Assembly: GCA_009746045.1 (NCBI GenBank)
Contig: RPFO01000086.1
Span: forward strand, 337,732 to 401,731
Reading direction: 5' to 3'
From: Mesostigma viride
Lineage: Eukaryota; Streptophyta; Mesostigmatophyceae; Mesostigmatales; Mesostigmataceae
Length of the DNA stretch: 64,000 nucleotides
Below the pieces are notes generated by a model. The model was not told the DNA's origin, did not search any database, and saw only the letters and a list, made by a program, of their open reading frames with translations. Of the stretch, positions 1 through 11,696 are shown piece after piece (position 1 is the first letter of the stretch; each line of letters starts with the position of its first letter). Position numbers and translations under genes: made by a program.

Positions 1-1036
1 TCAAGTGGAGCATCATGATTACTGTTTTCACTATTACGTAACCCATGGTTCATGTTAACATGGCATAATGAGCAATCCTATTGACCCCATGACTAATGGT
101 GAAGTTAATAAAGTTACATCGTGGCACGTCACTATAGCATCAAGTTGCATCATTGTGCATAAAGTAGTTTAGCACTGAGTTGGCATGCCAACACCAGGTA
201 CACTAAATAAATTAAAACCAGAATTGATAAACAACCCAGTATCCAAATACAGTATCCATATATATGCAGGTCGTACTACAGGTACAGCCACGGCTGCCAC
301 GCGGCTTCTGCAGCGATCACGCTCTTTCTCCTAGACAATTGCTCTACTGGTCCCTACAGGTCGGTCGACTTGGACCATGATGCGTCAAGAACAGTTAATT
401 GACCGACTTAAACAAGATGTTTGTCTACATGCAGCTGTCTGCACCTAACTAACGCGAAACCGCGTGCTACCAAATATAGGGGCAAATGCATGAGTAACAC
501 ATGTCAACGCACAACCGGTGGAAATCACGCGATACCAACCGCGGCAACAGTGGTGTGAACATAGCGGGCACTGACATGCAAAAAAGCACCAGCAGCGGCA
601 TCAGTAGCAAATTGTAGTAGCGGAACAATAGCCACTACATCAATGCAACAACACATCAGCCCAGCAACACAGCAGCAGCATGACCGTAGCACAGCAGCAG
701 CACAACTGTAGCACATCAACACGGCCGCATAGCAGGAGCACAAGTCAGCGCAGCAGCAACTTAGTATGCCGATTCCTGAATTTCCTATCAGTGGACTATA
801 GTCCATTGATAGGAAATTCACTAATAGGCAGTACTAGCTCAGCAGCACGGCAGCAATGCAGCAGTGCATCAACACAGCAGCACGACAGCAATACATCAGC
901 GGCACGGCAGCAATGCAGCAACACATCAGCACAATAGCACAGCAGCAGCACGGCAGCAATGCAGCAGCAATAGCATGGCAGCACAGCAGCAGCAGCAGCA
1001 CATGAGCAGCTCAATGACAACAACGCTGCTTGCGCT
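1..1036. other. Subterminal non-coding part of the deleted family A copy
   Basis: This matches the reverse of about 24423-25352 in the complete copy. It is AT-rich in its outer half. At 600-1020 it holds an irregular run of CAGCAG/CAACAG repeats directly downstream of the transposase stop. I see no gene in it; the reading frames come from the trinucleotide repeats. Confidence 0.75.
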
Positions 1037-3620
1037 TCAGCAGTCGTCGTCGTCGTCATCGTCATCGGCAAGGATGAGCGCTCGCTTCCGACGCCGGGAG
1101 GCGCCTGCGTTGTTGTTCTCCGCCACAACGTCGCTGGGTGGAACCATCTCGCGCAATCGAGCCTCGGCCAGGGTGATATCCGGCGCTTGCAACGCAGGGA
1201 CGACCACACCGGGGCACCCGCAGATCTGTGCCTCCAGCTCGTGGAGAGGCACGCAAGAAACCGCGTCCTCCTCCCAACGGGCACCCCAGTACATGGCTAC
1301 CATGTCGTTTTGCGTGTCGACAACAGCGACACGACCATGGTACCTGCCGTCCCGGCTTTCGGTGCGACCGTCCGCGGATGTCACACGCTCCGACGCCCAA
1401 TGACACACGACTTGCCCTACGAGGTTGCGGCTGCCACTCTTGACCTGCAGCGTTACGCCTTCCCAGCATGCCTTCGCCATGCCGACGATGCCCTTCGAGC
1501 ATTCAGCATCTTGCCACTTCACGACCGGGTGTTCCGCGTCATAGGGCACCTCCTTCAGCGCCTTTAGGCACTCCTTGGTGAGCTTTTCGTTCGCACCCAA
1601 GGAGACTCCATGGGGCGGCTGACCTCGCTTGCCCACCACTTGTGTCAAGACGAGGTCTGAGGCGGTGATGATCACCGTGTGCGCCGCAGTGGTTGGCGGA
1701 TGGGGCCATTGCGCAATGTCTGTATTCCACGGGTGCCACGTGTCATGCAAATGCTTAGCGCGGTATACAAAGAGCTCAATAGAAGGTTGGCCGCCATCCT
1801 CCTTCGCAACCACCTCCTTGATGATGCCAACGAGGACTGGAGTCCACGTGAGCTTCGAGTTGCAGAGAATACCAGCTGAAGGGTGCCAGTATAGAACAGC
1901 GGAGCCTTTCTCAACGCCTTGCATGCGCTTCAAGTAAGCGACCTTGGCTGCCATGGCCCTGTCTTCTGCCGCCCATTCCTGCTGTGTGTGGCCATCATGA
2001 CGAACTCGGTCTACCAGCGGGGTGACGCGCACCGCCTCTGCGTCGACCAACGCCATGAAGTGCTCTTCTTGCGTCGGTGGTGGTTCAGGCGCTGCATCGT
2101 GCTCACGCAGGGCGGAGATGTCCGCGCGAGATGGCCACGGCAAAGGGCGCCACTCCTCAGGCACCTCCTCAGGGGCATGTGGGACTTGACTTGCGAAAAA
2201 AGGCCTTGTTTGGCTTGATGGTGTCGGGCGGAAAGTACCACTGCCAGATGCCATGGGGCAACTTCTCGACCCTTGTTTTGATCGACTCCAGCTCCTTCCC
2301 CAGAAACTCCATGTTCAATGGTGCGAAGGCTGGGGTGTCCTGCAACATCGGAATGCGGTCTGGATCCACAAGTCGGACGCCAAACAGCGGCCGCCCCTCC
2401 GCATCAAACCTGTATGGCTGTGTCATCGCCTTCCCGCACCGTGGCGCGCCTTCCTGTCGAGTCCCCGCGGGCTGCCACGGCGTCTTTTGGGACTCCGTGG
2501 TCCGGTAGGACAACCAGGTCTCTGTGTTGCCCTGTACCTGGAAGAAGACGGCGTGGTGCACCTTCATTGAGCGACCGCGTTTTTCAGGCACCGGCTGTGC
2601 CGCTCCGCCGCTCCGCCGCTCCGCCGCCCGCCGGCTGCGCCGCCGGCCCGCCGCGCGCCGGCTGCCCCGCCCCGTAGCCCGTCGACAGGCTGCCCCGCCC
2701 CGCCGCATGCCAGCTGCGCCGGCCCGCCGCCCACGCGCGCCGGCAGCGCCGTTGGCCCCCCGCGCGCCGACGGCCCTGCCCCGCCGCCCGTTGACAGCCC
2801 CGCCCCGCCGCATGCCAGCTGCGCCGGCCCGCCGCCCATGCGCGCCGGCAGCGCCGCTGGCCCCCCGCGCGCCGACGGCCCTGCCCCGCCGCCCGTCGAC
2901 TGCCCCGCCCCGCCGCCCGTCGACAGCCCTGCCCCGCCGCATGCAGGCTGCGCCGCCGCTGCCACCTCGCTGCGCGCTGGCTGCGCCACCTCGCCGCCCG
3001 CCGACGGCGCCGCCCCGCCGCGCACCGGCTGCCCCGCCCCGCCGCCCGTCGACTGCCCCGCCCCGCCGCATGCCAGCTGCGCCGGCCCGCCGCCCACGCG
3101 CGCCGGCAGCGCCGCTGGCCCCCCGCGCGCTGACGGCCCTGCCCCGCCGCCCGTCGACTGCCCCGCCCCGCCGCCCGTCGACAGCCCCGACCCACCGCAT
3201 GCCAGGTGCGCCGGCCCGCCGCCCGCGCGCGCCGGCAGCGCCGCTGGCCCCCCGCGCGCCGACGGCCCTGCCCCGCCGCCCGTCGACAGCCCTGCCCCGC
3301 CGCCCGTCGACAGCCCCGCCCCGCCGCATGCCAGCTGCGCCGGCCCGCTGCCCACGCGCGCCGGCAGCGCCGCTGGCCCTGCCCCGCCGCCCGTCGACTG
3401 CCCCGCCCCGCCGCCCGTCGACAGCCCTGCCCCGCCGCATGCCAGGTGCGCCGGCCCGCCGCCCGCGCGCACCGGCAGCGCCGCTGGCCCCCCGCGCGCC
3501 GACGGCCCTGCCCCGCCGCCCGTCGACAGCCCCGCCCCGCCGCATGCCAGCTGCGCCGGCCGGCCGCCCATGCGCGCCATGCGCTTCGCAGGTCCATTGG
3601 GATCATGAGGCCTGCGCAAA
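1037..3620 (-). pseudogene. Family A transposase-like gene, C-terminal remnant
   Basis: The minus strand matches the C-terminal third of the 19254-24422 gene. It has the low-complexity Gly/Pro/Ala repeat, then KRGRSMKVHHAVFF-type sequence, then the charged Trp-rich domain, ending in an acidic Asp run at the stop (1037). The N-terminal Cys/His cluster and all three catalytic-type acidic residues are missing, because the homology stops at about 3600 just beyond the GC-rich repeat. A small insertion near 2190 (TTTTTTCGCAAGTCAAG where the full copy has TTTTTCGCAAAAG) moves the frame between the two halves. It has no transposase activity of its own; at most it is a fossil. Confidence 0.8.
2590..3590. 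repeat. GC-rich minisatellite (about 108-bp units) of the family A transposase gene
   Basis: Reiterated GCCCGTCGACAG / CGCGCCGGCAGCG blocks in variable combination form a higher-order unit of roughly 108 bp. The same array lies at the same place in the gene at 21270-22830, in opposite orientation. It lacks stops in most frames, so it makes long spurious reading frames on both strands. Confidence 0.85.
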
Positions 3621-4640
3621 ATCTCACCTCGGAGGCCCGTGCTACTTCTAGTAAGATGCTTGCATTTTCAATGCGTCACCTATATGCAGGCATAGAGGGT
3701 GGTACATGGCGCTAGACTCATCAAGGGATAGGAGCCATGCCCTCAGCAATTACTCACCTCCTGGCCCTTGCTGTTGCGGTCTCGGATGAAGATGATGGTC
3801 TACACGCCGCCGCATGCAAACAAGGAATGAGAGACAAAGCCGTGCGAGGCCAATATGGGCACAGTGAGAGAAACAAGTCGACGCGAACCTACATCACGAG
3901 TGTCAGCGAAGGGGACCCATGGGAGAAGTCTCCCTCCCATGGTATCATTCACGGACACACGCAGCGGCCATGGGAACAGCCAAAACAGCAGGTTCACACA
4001 CGCAAGGGCAACGACCTGCAGTGCCTGACCAGCATGTCGGTCAGTTGTGATTGGCAAGGCAGAGCCACACACACCAGGTACACGCTGCATGGGCAGGGAA
4101 GACGCTCTTACATGAGAAAAAGCGAGGAAACGTGCGCGAGAAGGATATTAAGAGCGATCCGCGCTAGAAGGATGCTACAATAGCATCATATATTCAAGAA
4201 TTAGCAAAGAAAGATGTAGAAAAGAGACAAAAGAAAGAAATACGAGAGAAAGCAAAGACAGGGAGCTGCCAAACCGGGCAGACAAAAGGTTACGAGCGGC
4301 AAGAGTTGTGAACGCTGCACTTGATTGCTTTCTCTGACTTGTCAACTGCGAAGAGTGACTGACTTACCTCTCTGGAAATGGTATGCTCAGCATCCCATGG
4401 TAATGAAATGGTGAGCTATGCTGTCAGACATGCCTATATAACATAGCTACCCTAGGGTCCTAATACAAAACTAGAAATCAAACCATACCGTGAGTTTCCC
4501 GGCTCGCACGGCCTCCTCCCTTTGTGCCAACGCCTGCAAACACAACGGGCCGTGGAGGAGGGTGGAAAGGTGGGCAAGTGTGGAGGAGTTTGGGGGGGAC
4601 CGGGTTGAGCAGCGGTGGGGGAAAGATGTGCCGGTCATGA
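3600..4640. other. Segment of unknown origin replacing the transposase domain
   Basis: This 1.0-kb stretch lies where the full family A element has its DDE domain, and I see no counterpart elsewhere in the window. It contains one open frame of 148 codons (3737-4183, plus) with no recognisable domain, which I do not call a gene. From about 4640 the family A spacer resumes. It could be filler captured during an internal deletion, or a further small element. Confidence 0.5.
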
Positions 4641-5049
4641 TGTTGTCAACTACAGCTGTTGTATCGTGATTCACCTTCAATAAGTCTACTGTTCTACATC
4701 CGGTGGTGGATGGACACAAGCAATAAAGGCCCCGCCCACAACTCAGATTTCTTTAGAAAATCTACTGATCTACATTCGATGGCGCCTTCACAGAAGCAGG
4801 AAACTCCGCCCACCGGTCAAATGTGACGCCCAACAAAGCCCCAACTTATTTCTTCAAGAAGTATACTGTTTTACATCCGGTAGTGCTTGGACAGAAGCAA
4901 TATGTAAAGCCCGCCCACAAATCGGATTTCTTTACGAAAAACCTGTTTTACATTCGATGGGGTCTTGACAGATTCAAGCAGCAATACTCGTTTCTACCTG
5001 CGTGCGACTGCAGCGGCCGAGTGCTGCAACTTGCCTTCACGTCCCAGTC

Positions 5050-6235
5050 TTCACGTGACAGTCCTGGTCTTCACGTCTTCACGTCTTCACGTCTTCACGT
5101 CTTCACGTCTTCACGTCTTCACGTCTTCACGACTTCACCTGAACTTGCGGCGTATCGTATCTTTGATACCTTGCATGCACGTCTTCACGTCTTCACGTCT
5201 TCACCGCGTCTTCACCTGTCTTCACCACGTCTTCACGGCTTCACGTCTTCACGGCTTCACGGCTTCACCTGAACACCTGAACTTCACCTGAACTTGCCGT
5301 ATCGTGTCTTCACGTCTTCACGTCTTCACGTCTTCACGTCTTCACGTCTTCACCGCGTCTTCACCTGTCTTCACCACGTCTTCAGGCTTCACGGCTTCAC
5401 GGCTTCACGGCTTCACCTGAACACCTGAACTTCACCTGAACTTGCCGTATCGTGTCTTCACGTCTTCACGTCTTCACGTCTTCGCGTCTTCACGTCTTCA
5501 CGGCTTCACCTGAACACCTGAACTTCACCTGAACTTGCCGTATCGTGTCTTCACGTCTTCACGTCTTCACGTCTTCACGTCTTCACCGCGTCTTCACCTG
5601 TCTTCACCACGTCTTCACGGCTTCACGTCTTCACGGCTTCACGGCTTCACCTGAACACCTGAACTTCACCTGAACTTGCCGTATCGTGTCTTCACGTCTT
5701 CACGTCTTCACGTCTTCACGTCTTCACGTCTTCACGTCTTCACCGCGTCTTCACCTGTCTTCACCACGTCTTCACGTCTTCGCGTCTTCACGGCTTCACG
5801 GCTTCACCTGAACACCTGAACTTCACCTGAACTTGCCGTATCGTGTCTTCACGTCTTCACGTCTTCACGTCTTCACGTCTTCACGTCTTCACCGCGTCTT
5901 CACCTGTCTTCACCACGTCTTCAGGCTTCACGGCTTCACGGCTTCACGGCTTCACCTGAACACCTGAACTTCACCTGAACTTGCCGTATCGTGTCTTCAC
6001 GTCTTCACGTCTTCACGTCTTCACGTCTTCACCGCGTCTTCACCTGTCTTCACCACGTCTTCACGGCTTCACGGCTTCACGTCTTCACGGCTTCACCTGA
6101 ACACCTGAACTTCACCTGAACTTGCCGTATCGTGTCTTCACGTCTTCACGTCTTCACGTCTTCACGTCTTCACGTCTTCACCGCGTCTTCACCTGTCTTC
6201 ACCACGTCTTCACGGCTTCACCTGAACACCTGAAC
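5050..6235. repeat. CTTCACGT minisatellite with a higher-order unit
   Basis: Runs of the 8-mer CTTCACGT alternate with CGGCTTCACC and ACCTGAACTTGCCGTATCGTG to make a higher-order unit of roughly 130-170 bp, repeated about seven times. It occupies the spacer between the two divergent family A genes. The complete copy has the same array inverted at 17700-18740. Frames through it (FTSSRLHV repeats) are not genes. Confidence 0.9.
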
Positions 6236-6402
6236 TTTGCGTATCGTATCTTTCATACATTGCATCATTTGCATGCCTTGGAGCTGCACGTCTTCAAGCA
6301 GTGTCACCCAGTTCCCGCTTGATTCAAATGCACTTCGCGCTTGAATTCGTGACTTCGCCCCGCTCAAGGTGGAAAGAATGATGGGCACTAGCCACGGGAA
6401 CT

Positions 6403-6750
6403 ATGCCCGATGCTGATAGCCGAAGCGATGACATGGACGAATTGATTGATTTGTGTTATGCCGGGGACGATTGTAGAAAATGGGTGCTAGGAAAGAAATC
6501 TGGTGCCATGAAAGTAGATTTTTTGGCCGGTGCAAACCACCAATGCGCCGGCCGATGTGGCAAGGTCCTGCACGGCAGCCAGAGCGCACCCAGCCAGAGC
6601 GTACCCAGCCGCTTCCGCCGCCGACCCCCGTACTGGTGGGCGTGGAACAGACGATGAGAGAGATGCAACGAGCTATGGAGAACCAAAGCAAGAAGGTTGA
6701 AGAGCTTGGTTTGCAGCTGCGTCAAGAGGTGCAGAAACAAGTGGTCCAGC

Positions 6751-6798
<48 letters not shown>

Positions 6799-6835
6799 TG
6801 CAGCAGCAACTGCAGCAGCAACTGCAGCAACAACT

Positions 6836-6892
<57 letters not shown>

Positions 6893-8237
6893 CTTCAGTT
6901 CCCGCAGGCAGCGTCGGCAATGTCGCAGTTTCCACAGGCATTGTCGGCACTGCAGCAGTTTTCGCAGGGACCGTCGGCAGCAGAGCAGTTCCCGCAGGGA
7001 TCATCGGTGGTGCAGCAGTTCTTTGTGAGTCATTCGTGTAGTGTTGAGTGGGTGGGGTGGGTGTGTGTGTGGGGGGGGGGGGGGGGGGGTTTGACTGTGT
7101 GACTGTGTGACTGCGTGGCTGCTTGGCTGGAAAGGAGGGTGCGTGGCTGTGTGGCTGCGTGGCTGCGCTGCTGCGTGGCTGCGTGGCTGCGCTGCTGCGT
7201 GGCTGCGTGGCTGCGTGGCTGTGTGGCTGCGTGGCTGCGTGGCTGCGTGGCTGCGTGGCTGCTTGGCTGGAAAGGAGGGTGCGTGGCTGTGTGGCTGCGT
7301 GGCTGCGCTGCTGCGTGGCTGCGTGGCTGCTTGGCTGGAAAGGAGGGTGCGTGGCTGTGTGGCTGCGTGGCTGCGCTGCTGCGTGGCTGCGTGGCTGCGT
7401 GGCTGCGTGGCTGCGTGGCTGCGTGGCTGCGTGGCTGGAAAGGAGGGTGCGTGGCTGTGTGGCTGCGTGGCTGCGCTGCTGCGTGGCTGCGTGGCTGCGC
7501 TGCTGCGTGGCTGCGTGGCTGCGTGGCTGTGTGGCTGCGTGGCTGCGCTGCTGCGTGGCTGCGTGGCTGCGTGGCTGCGTGGCTGCGTGGCTGCTTGGCT
7601 GGAAAGGAGGGTGCGTGGCTGTGTGGCTGCGTGGCTGCGCTGCTGCGTGGCTGCGTGGCTGCGTGGCTGGAAAGGAGGGTGCGTGGCTGTGTGGCTGCGT
7701 GGCTGCGCTGCTGCGTGGCTGCGTGGCTGCGTGGCTGCGTGGCTGCTTGGCTGGAAAGGAGGGTGCGTGGCTGTGTGGCTGCGTAGCTGCGCTGCTGCGT
7801 GGCTGCGTGGCTGCGTGGCTGCGTGGCTGCGTGGCTGCGTGGCTGGAAAGGAGGGTGCGTGGCTGTGTGGCTGCGTGGCTGCGCTGCTGCGTGGCTGCGT
7901 GGCTGCGTGGCTGCGTGGCTGGCTGGGGGGGGGGGGGTGGCGGGTGCGTGGATGCGTGGATGTGTGGCTGGGTGGGTGCGTCACTGCGTGGCTGGCTGGC
8001 TCTGTGGCTGCGTGGGCGGCTGGATGGCCGGGTCAGCGTGGCTTCGTGTTCAATGGGATGCTAATATGTTGTTGCCTTTGGATGCCACAGTTCATGGATT
8101 CTTTTGTTCACATGCAGGTGCTGCCGTCTTCCCCATCGACGTCGTCAAGACCGATGTCGCCAAGAAGGATGATGCAATCACTCTCGGCCATGTTTAACTC
8201 ATGTGGGCCTTCATGGCCATACGGGAAATATTATTGA
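6403..8237 (+). pseudogene. Family A partner gene, internally deleted (PHD-like start, poly-Q)
   Basis: It starts like the 17569-14800 gene (MPDADSR..., first Cys residues of the PHD-like finger). After GKVLHG (about 6573) a deletion joins it, out of frame, to the Pro-rich region before the coiled coil. The poly-Q tract (about 6757-6890) is short and lacks the QQQQQFP repeats. A donor (TTT|GTGAGT, exon end 7024) and an acceptor (ATGCAG, next exon at 8118) match the complete copy. The last exon (8118-8237) encodes a Ser/Pro-rich tail ending GPSWPYGKYY. An AATAAA at 8528 is a plausible polyadenylation signal. The gene is disabled but its splicing signals are preserved. Confidence 0.75.
7085..7935. 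repeat. Intronic (GTGGCTGC)n minisatellite
   Basis: Units of GTGGCTGC with interspersed GCTGCTGC and TTGGCTGGAAAGGAGGGTGC blocks make up most of a 1,093-bp intron (7025-8117). The same intron in the complete copy is 424 bp and has only a few units, so this array has expanded here. Short poly-G runs lie at both edges (about 7071 and 7926). Confidence 0.85.
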
Positions 8238-8756
8238 ATCAGTTCTTTGACACTGAGTTGGCACTACGCAACACCTTTGATGCACATGAGTGCAGGGCGC
8301 ATGTGTTGAAACCATGCAACCATGGCGATCCCTCAAAAAGTTTGGTTATGTAATAAGTGACACAATTATTCCGGACGTATGATGGCCCAACGTCCTGTAA
8401 GGTTGAGTTGTCTTGGAGGAGGAGCGTGATGACCGCGGAAGCCGCGTGGGTGTCTGTAGTGCTATATCTTGAAGATGTACGGTCTTGGAAGAGTTATAGT
8501 CTTGGAATCATATAATAATGAACTTGGAATAAAGTTGCGGGCAGCCTTCAATTGGCATATGTTGTCTCATTGATGTTGTCTCATTGCGTTAATGGGTCAA
8601 TTGTCTTAGTTTATATAATGTATATCTTGGGAAACTCATTGCTTCAATAAAATGCATGCTAGGCGCAATCAACCCCCACAAACACATCTGAAAACTGCAC
8701 AGTGCATCAAATGTATCCTAGACAAAAAAATGTATCCTAATCCGGTAAAACCACCC
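8238..8756. other. Right subterminal region and TIR of the deleted family A copy
   Basis: AT-rich non-coding DNA matches 14410-14799 of the complete copy in reverse, with two AATAAA motifs (8528, 8646). The last 29 bp (8728-8756) are identical to the TIRs of the complete copy. A partial second copy of the GTATCCTA motif lies just inside. Confidence 0.85.
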
Positions 8757-9161
8757 GGTTTGTTTGTTGTCGTCCGCAATGCGAACTAGATTGGCAATGT
8801 TTGGGTGCTTTGTTGTACTGCAGAATACTGCACGGAACTTGCCAATCAGCTCCGAATCTTTGTCTGCGCGTCCATCGCGCAGACGCTTGAGAGCAGCTAG
8901 AAAATCTGCTGCGTCGTCCGCCGTATAGTCGGCCGGTAGATCAGCGGGCACCTCCGTTTGCTTGAGAGGGCCGCGATTTAGTGCATCGTCAGCAGCAAGC
9001 ATCAGATGCTTGAACTGCTTGGCCAGTTCAGGTTGCGCCACGAGGGTTTGCATCAACCTCGTGGCCTCGTCCGCACTAAAGCGTGGCAGGACGGACCCTG
9101 CGGCCTCGCCACTTGGCGTATCTGTGTGTTCGCCCGTGCGGCTCCGTGTACCGGAAGCCAT
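8757..9161 (-). mobile_element. Copia-type gag fragment (Copia-3)
   Basis: On the minus strand a frame starting MASGTRSRTGEH encodes a helical, charged protein. Its end (NLVRIADDNKQ) resembles a stretch of the Copia-1 gag (DLIRIAHEKKM). It is cut at 8756 by the family A transposon. I read it as the N-terminal part of the gag of a second Copia element, a fossil interrupted by at least one insertion. Family assignment rests on weak similarity and position. Confidence 0.5.
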
Positions 9162-9519
9162 CGGGATTTTTATGAATACAAGTTAAAGCCCGACCGGCTC
9201 AGCTATGGCGGTCGGTCACGTTGAGCTTGGGATAAGGTGAACACAGAGAACTGCTGTCGGAGCTGGCCCACCACTGGTTTATGTCTTAGCCAGCAAACCC
9301 TATCCGGTTAGCCGTAACCGTGGGACAAGCTAGCCGTCCGTACTGACCCGGATAAGGCCCCGGACTGGGGCCTAGGTGGCGCCGGCCCTAGGCGCCGCCC
9401 TTAGACCGGTCGCCCGCATCGGACCGCCGGATTATAGCCGGCGGCTGAGCGGACGCTAGCGGAAGGCGTGCGGACGGACATGGGGAACTCAGAGCCAGAT
9501 CCTAGGGCTCTAGAGTTAC
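9162..9519. other. Non-coding, possible LTR or leader of the Copia-3 fragment
   Basis: A GC-rich stretch lies between the end of the Copia-1 protease-like part and the Copia-3 start codon. It contains short inverted motifs (GGCGCCGGCC / CGCCGGATTATAGCCGGCGG). Position suggests an LTR or leader, but I find no second copy in the window to prove it. Confidence 0.3.
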
Positions 9520-10271
9520 TCAACTAAGCCCCAAGCTTTCAGGGGTAAGGGCCTTAGGGGTAATGAGATCACGGGCAGGAGGCAACTCAGAATTATTGTA
9601 CTCTACCCCTTTCAGGGCTGCCACCATAGGCAAGGAGAGGCCCCTAGTCGCTACATCAAGGGAGAAATTGTTTAATCTCAGGTAACCGAATCCCGCTCGA
9701 GACAACTGTGTGCTACTAACTGTGACCCCGGGTAGGGACAAGAATGGCTGCCCCAAAAGTGCTGGGCCCTCGTATCCCTCCACCACACACATAGGCGTCT
9801 CAACACCCAGGATCTCTAGTGGGATCTCCCCCAAGACCTTGTAAGACCCCGACCTAGCAAAGTCAGTGACCTGGGTCCACCGGGAGGGAAACAAGGGACA
9901 ATCATCATCTACACAATACTCTCCAATAATGGAGACCTGGGCTTGGGTGTCTACGAGAAGCCCACACTGAAGTGACCAAGTGGCCGAGAGTGAGGAAATC
10001 ACAGCGATGCTCGGGTCAAGCTGAGGTGGTGCACTGCCAATTGCACAGGTTGGGTTGCGAAGGGAAGCAAGCCCCATGGTATTGTCTCGGTGCCTCAGCC
10101 CTAGCACAATCTTGCTCAGCAAACCACCACGCCCCTGGCTAGGCTGACTAACGGCAGCCGGATCCTGGCTAACGGCAGGAGTAAAGCCCGCCCTACTACC
10201 CTCGCGCAGGTCAGCAGGGGGCTCGCTCATTACGCCTCGAACATCCTCCGCTAGAGCCCGCACGTCCCCAT
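9520..10271 (-). mobile_element. Copia-1, protease-like segment
   Basis: The encoded segment holds a retropepsin-like motif (LLVDTQAQVSIIG) followed by GYEGPALLGQPFL. It closely parallels the segment after the integrase in Copia-2 (VDTNSQVSIIG ... GYQGPALLGQNFL). It is the same element as 13425-14409 and 25620-26861, split from them by the gag-only LTR element and by the family A transposon. I see no reverse transcriptase after it. It is an incomplete fossil with two large insertions. Confidence 0.7.
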
Positions 10272-11014
10272 TGTCAGCCGTAGTGGGCCAAGGCAGTCTC
10301 GGCACTAGTTTTTGGCTGTGAGTTAGCCTAATTAGTGGGACGACACAACTGTACTTATCCAGACTATTTAATTCGTGTTACGGATTTTTAGTGCTGCGTT
10401 TCAGGTCCGAGATACTGTACGGATCATACTTTTGAGACCCGTTGTAATTGTTTTTGGGTCCGGACTATATGTGGAGTGCTACAAAATATTGTACCGGTGC
10501 TGGTGTGGCACCGACGGTACATCTTGGATTGCTTATGCTGCCACCGTACGTTATGCAGCAGGATCCGCGCTTCGCGCAGATCTTAGGGACGTTGGTACTG
10601 TTTCTGGTTTTTCACCTATGTGAGTGATTTTGTCTAAGTCCGAGCTTGTGGCGCATGTCTGAGAAAGAAATCATAAGAATGGTAGAGTATCAGACGCGGC
10701 GCAACTTTTCAGTCCTTTGTGCATGTATGCATGCACATGTGTGCTTGAATGCATCCGACCACCTAGAACGCGCCGCCACGTATCGTACGGCTGTGATCTG
10801 TTTGTGTCGTGACCTGTCCTTTGGGCGGCGTAGCATTTAGCCTAGGCACTGCTCCTTGGCAACTCACGCTCATGCCTTATTTTCACACGTTTTTCACCAT
10901 AAAAGACGTGAAATGTGGGCGTCGGCATTTGTGATTTAATGCTTGTCTTTTAAGCGTTATTTAATAACCAAGATCAATTTCCTCCGATCACCTTGGTTCA
11001 GTGCAAATGCAACA
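10272..11014 (+). repeat. 5' LTR of the gag-only element
   Basis: Starts TGTCAGCCGTAGTGGG and ends GTGCAAATGCAACA. It appears identical to 12682-13424 (offset 2,410 bp). Open frames inside both copies are identical and are not genes. Confidence 0.95.
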
Positions 11015-11696
11015 TGGTATCGTGTCAGAAAGTGACAGGCAAAATCTGGTGAAGCCAAACTTCATACACTTCACCTTGTCCAAGACTGTGAGGGGGACGC
11101 CCCACATCTACATTGCAGTCTTTGGATGCGCCTCTTTCGCTTCTTCTTGTTGAAATCGGGCCACCCAATTTGTGGGAGGTGTTCTTCTTGAGGGAACTGC
11201 AGTGTTCTGTTGAAAGTGTAAGACCCTTGGCATAAGGGCCACTTGAGTATTGGGAAGGTTGTCTTTATTCTTGAAGAATCTTTCCTGTGGAGACGTTTTC
11301 CTTTGGAGAAAACGTTTTTTCTGTTCTTCCTGGGCAGTAAAAATCTGGTTTTTCTGCAACATTTTTTCAGTGGGGAGAAACTTGTCTATGCAAAGGGATT
11401 TGACCACTGCTCTGTGGTGTCCCAGATCTGCTGGAGATCCTATTGTCATTCCGGATCCTGATTACAACACCGGCCATCAGGGGGTGTCCCCTTCTCCGAA
11501 CAGAGCATCTGTGGAAGTACAGTATAGGGGCACCAGTTTTAATTGGGAGATCGTGTGCACCCCTCGAACTCTGCGCCGTTTGGCGGAATTTTTAGACCAG
11601 CTCATCCCTGAGGAGTCCGCAATAGTTCCTGAGAATCCTACAGTTCGTCCTACTGGTGAGGAGTGACAGTGATTGGTGTGACCATCCTGAGTAGGT

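Larger units (their letters stand above)
1..8756. mobile_element. Family A two-gene DNA transposon, deleted copy (left end outside window)
   Basis: This is an inverted, internally deleted relative of the complete element at 14410-25619. Position 1 corresponds to about 25352 of that copy in reverse, so the missing TIR should lie roughly 265 bp before the window. The right end (8728-8756) carries the same 29-bp TIR, ending CCGGTAAAACCACCC. The transposase DDE domain is absent and most of the partner gene's middle is deleted, so the copy cannot be autonomous. It sits inside a Copia gag fragment that resumes at 8757. The order is transposase remnant (minus), tandem-repeat spacer, partner remnant (plus). 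Confidence 0.85.

Noticed and set aside
2524-3715. Long Pro/Ala/Arg-rich open frames on both strands
   Set aside because: Produced by the stop-poor GC-rich minisatellite; no start context, domain or conserved phase. The minus-strand gene remnant explains the region.
4823-6322. FTSSRLHV repeat proteins
   Set aside because: Frames through the CTTCACGT minisatellite in the divergent spacer; the 8-bp unit does not keep one frame.
7107-8237. Cys/Trp/Leu-rich open frames (WLRGCVAA repeats)
   Set aside because: They translate the intronic GTGGCTGC array. Conserved donor and acceptor sites show it is an intron.
10375-10840. Two small genes repeated at 12785-13250
   Set aside because: Both pairs lie wholly inside the two identical LTRs; no domain and no independent support.
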